Positions 5,859-7,837 of a stretch of DNA of 7,837 bases are shown piece after piece (the stretch's first letter is position 1; each line of letters begins with the position of its first letter). Source of the DNA: UBA7803 sp047920935. GTDB lineage: Bacteria > Pseudomonadota > Gammaproteobacteria > Pseudomonadales > Azotimanducaceae. Both the position numbers and the translations under genes were made by a program. The stretch covers positions 1-7,837 of the forward strand of contig JBLRXD010000214.1 in assembly GCA_047920935.1 (NCBI GenBank), in the 5' to 3' direction. Under the pieces are notes generated by a model. That model did not search any database. It saw only the letters and a program-made list of their open reading frames with translations, and had not been told where the DNA came from.

Positions 5859-7348
5859 CCCGTTCATCTGCTCAGCAGCCTTCGACGGCTTCGCAACCGG
5901 CTTCGCTGCTGGTGATCTTCGGCGCCACCGGCGACCTCGCGCAGCGCATGCTGCTGCCGTCGCTGCACGGCCTCGACCGCGACGGCCTGTTGCCTGAGTC
6001 GCTGAAGATTCTCGGCTGCGCCCGCAGTGACCTCGACCGCGAGGCGTTCCGCAGGCAAATGGCCGACGCTATCGTCCGTCACACCCCGGCCGCCGATCAC
6101 ACCGAGGACAGCGTGCGCCGGCTGCTGGCGCGAATCGATTACGTACCGGTGGATCTCGCCGATGGGGCATCGGTGGCGGCGTTGGCCGAGGTCATTTCCG
6201 CGCTGCGCAGCGGCGACGTGCTGTTTCACCTGTCCACCGCGCCGCGCTGGTATGGCGACATCTGCGCCGCGCTCGGCAGAGCCGGGCTCACCGGTCCGGG
6301 CACCCGGGTGATGCTGGAAAAGCCCATCGGCCACAACTTTGCCAGCTCGTGTGTGATCAACGAGGCCGTCTCGGCCGCCTTCGACGAAAGCCGCGTGCAC
6401 CGCGTCGATCACTATCTCGGCAAAGAGGGAGTGCAGAACCTTCTGGCGCTGCGCTTCGGCAACGCGTTGTTCGAGCCGCTGTGGAATGCCCGGCACATCG
6501 AGCAGGTGCAGATCACCGTGGCCGAGACCGTGGGGGTGGAGGGCCGTGCCGGCTACTACGATGAGTCCGGCGCCATGCGCGACATGGTGCAGAACCATCT
6601 GCTGCAGTTGCTGTGCCTGACGGCGATGGAGCCGCCGTCGCAGTTCGATCCGAGCGCGGTGCGCAACGAGAAGATCAAGGTGCTGCGCTCGTTGCGGCCG
6701 ATCCGGGGTGCCGACATCGCCACCCACAGCGTCGCCGGCCAGTACGGCGGGGGCGCTGTAGCCGGCGTGGCGGTGCCCGGCTACAGCGAAGAGCTGGGCC
6801 AGGGCAGCCGCACGGAAACCTTCGTGGCGCTGCGCGCGCACATCGACAACTGGCGCTGGTCGGGCGTGCCGTTCTATCTGCGCACGGGCAAACGCATGCC
6901 GCGCCGCTGCACCGAAATCTACCTGCAGTTCCGCACCGTTCCGCATTCGATCTTCGCCAGCGGTGGCGCCCGGGTGGAGCCGAACGCGCTGGTGATTCAT
7001 CTGCAGCCCGAGGAGCACATCTCGCTGCACCTGATGAACAAGGCGCCGGGCCTTGACCGCGGCGGGCTCAAGCTGTCGCAGGTGGCGCTCGACCTCGATC
7101 TCAATGGCGCCTTCGACGGGGTGCGCCCGCGTACCGCCTACGAGCGCCTGTACATGGACGCGATCGAGGGCAACGGCACCCTGTTCGTCCGCCGCGACGA
7201 AGTCGAGACCGCCTGGCAGTGGGTGGATGACATCTTGTCCGGCTGGCGTGACAGCGGCCAGGGACCGAAGAGTTATCCCGCTGGCACCTGGGGGCCGAGC
7301 AGCTCCGTCACGCTGACCGATCGGCACGGCCATAGCTGGCGCGAATAG
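5855..7348 (+). CDS. zwf: Glucose-6-phosphate 1-dehydrogenase
   Basis: This cytoplasmic enzyme oxidises glucose-6-phosphate to 6-phosphogluconolactone with NADP+ (or NAD+), feeding the Entner-Doudoroff and pentose phosphate pathways. At 497 residues it has the usual family length. The N-terminal Rossmann domain shows G-A-T-G-D-L-A (23-29); E-K-P-I-G (155-159) carries K156; the active-site signature R-V-D-H-Y-L-G-K-E runs 183-191; the C-terminal domain has R-D-M-V-Q-N-H-L-L-Q (242-251) and R-T-G-K (343-346). By the Leuconostoc enzyme (from memory), D185, H186, K190, E224, D243 and the catalytic base H248 are all present; the phosphate-contact Lys of G-D-L-A-K-R is Gln30 here, a position that also varies in other proteobacterial enzymes. 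ATG 5855 is used because it overlaps the transporter stop as ATGA, giving translational coupling. Conserved sequence begins at about residue 17, so the first 16 residues are a loose polar tail. Pgl follows after 5 bases. Confidence 0.97.
   Translation: MTRSSAQQPSTASQPASLLVIFGATGDLAQRMLLPSLHGLDRDGLLPESLKILGCARSDLDREAFRRQMADAIVRHTPAADHTEDSVRRLLARIDYVPVDLADGASVAALAEVISALRSGDVLFHLSTAPRWYGDICAALGRAGLTGPGTRVMLEKPIGHNFASSCVINEAVSAAFDESRVHRVDHYLGKEGVQNLLALRFGNALFEPLWNARHIEQVQITVAETVGVEGRAGYYDESGAMRDMVQNHLLQLLCLTAMEPPSQFDPSAVRNEKIKVLRSLRPIRGADIATHSVAGQYGGGAVAGVAVPGYSEELGQGSRTETFVALRAHIDNWRWSGVPFYLRTGKRMPRRCTEIYLQFRTVPHSIFASGGARVEPNALVIHLQPEEHISLHLMNKAPGLDRGGLKLSQVALDLDLNGAFDGVRPRTAYERLYMDAIEGNGTLFVRRDEVETAWQWVDDILSGWRDSGQGPKSYPAGTWGPSSSVTLTDRHGHSWRE
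6754..6788 (+). repeat. Perfect 12-base inverted repeat (hairpin) inside zwf
   Basis: CGCTGTAGCCGG (6754-6765) is exactly reverse-complemented by CCGGCTACAGCG (6777-6788), with an 11-base loop between. It could fold as a strong GC-rich stem in the zwf mRNA. It lies in codons for about residues 300-312 (A-V-A-G-V-A-V-P-G-Y-S), of which V-P-G-Y is conserved in G6PD, so part of the right arm is fixed by protein sequence. It lacks a following T run, so it is not a standard terminator. Confidence 0.7.
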
Positions 7349-7353
7349 AGCCC

Positions 7354-7837
7354 ATGAGCTGGATCGAGCACGTTCACCCTGATACCGATGCCTTTGCCGA
7401 AGCGCTCGCTCAGGCACTGGAGGCGGAGATACGCGTCGGGCTCGCGACTCGGGGCCGCGCGGTATTGGCGCTCGCCGGCGGGCGCACGCCGCTTGCCGCT
7501 TATGGCCGGCTGGCGACGGCGGCACTGCCGTGGTCGAAGGTGGCGGTGCTGGCGACCGACGAGCGCTGGGTCGGTCACGATCACCTGGCCTGCAACGGCC
7601 GAGCGCTGGGCGAGGCATTCGCTGCCGCCGGCAACCGGCGCATTCTGCCGCTGACGCCGCCCACGGCGGGGACTCGTGTCAGCGCGGAAGTGGCGCTGGC
7701 AACCCTGGCGGGCGTAGCCGAGCCGTTCGATGCGGTGCTGCTGGGCATGGGTGAGGACGGTCATGTTGCCTCGCTGTTCCCGGGCGCCGCCGAGCTGACG
7801 GCCGGGCTCGATCCGCACCACCCCGCCGACGCGCTGG
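7354..7837 (+). CDS. pgl: 6-phosphogluconolactonase (SOL/DevB type), C-terminus outside window
   Basis: The first 161 codons are present, about two thirds of a usual 230-250 residue enzyme. It hydrolyses 6-phosphogluconolactone, the Zwf product, to 6-phosphogluconate in the cytoplasm. The three family motifs are in order: L-A-G-G-R-T-P (40-46, phosphate-binding S-G-G-x-T-P type), T-D-E-R-W-V (68-73) followed by A-C-N-G-R (79-83, usually S-N), and L-L-G-M-G-E-D-G-H-V-A-S-L-F-P-G (129-144), whose H137 is the expected catalytic His. There is no signal peptide. The gene begins 5 bases after the zwf stop, with only a short GAG purine stretch as ribosome site, and clearly shares its transcript. In many Pseudomonadota zwf-pgl is followed by edd, glk or eda; this cannot be checked here. 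Confidence 0.95.
   Translation, partial: MSWIEHVHPDTDAFAEALAQALEAEIRVGLATRGRAVLALAGGRTPLAAYGRLATAALPWSKVAVLATDERWVGHDHLACNGRALGEAFAAAGNRRILPLTPPTAGTRVSAEVALATLAGVAEPFDAVLLGMGEDGHVASLFPGAAELTAGLDPHHPADAL

Noticed and set aside
4977..5867. 296-codon minus-strand open frame opposite the GPH transporter
   Set aside because: Antisense shadow with Arg/Gln/Glu-rich low-information translation and no motifs.
5864..7618. 584-codon open frame on the minus strand opposite zwf and pgl
   Set aside because: It is an antisense shadow created by GC-rich codon bias; the translation is His/Arg/Gln-rich without domains, and the plus strand has two well-conserved enzymes.

Overview
The window is GC-rich, almost gap-free DNA with tightly packed genes, typical of a Pseudomonadota chromosome. 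The gene set (Leu-Ala-Ala-Cys lipobox lipoprotein, zwf-pgl cluster, sugar-porter and MelB-type permeases, GH3 enzyme) fits a carbohydrate-using gamma- or alphaproteobacterium. I cannot place it more precisely from the sequence alone.

Layout: two divergent operons leave one 114-base control region (4251-4364). The minus-strand operon reads GH3 beta-glucosidase (4250-2019), sugar-porter MFS transporter (2002-452), then a predicted lipoprotein with a glycoside-hydrolase-like barrel start (450-1, cut by the window edge). Gaps are 16 bases and 1 base. The plus-strand operon reads GPH/MelB-type sugar transporter (4365-5858), zwf (5855-7348, 4-base ATGA overlap) and pgl (7354 to beyond the right edge, 5-base gap). 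The rest of an Entner-Doudoroff set (edd, glk, eda) would be expected downstream but is not in the window.

How it fits together (inference): the lipoprotein would act on a glucan or oligosaccharide outside the inner membrane. One or both permeases would bring in a glucoside or glucose. The GH3 enzyme has no visible signal peptide, so it would release glucose in the cytoplasm. Zwf and Pgl would then carry glucose-6-phosphate to 6-phosphogluconate. This is a compact sugar-to-Entner-Doudoroff locus.

The most notable non-coding element is a perfect 16-base palindrome (4328-4343) in the divergent region. It looks like a LacI-family operator, and each arm begins with a perfect TTGACA -35 hexamer, one per strand, so one bound protein could shut both operons. 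The plus-strand first gene has a forced start codon with no Shine-Dalgarno sequence, close to the predicted transcription start. I found no RNA genes, mobile elements or CRISPR arrays and no convincing terminators. The individual gene families are known; I see no clearly new defence or mobile system here.
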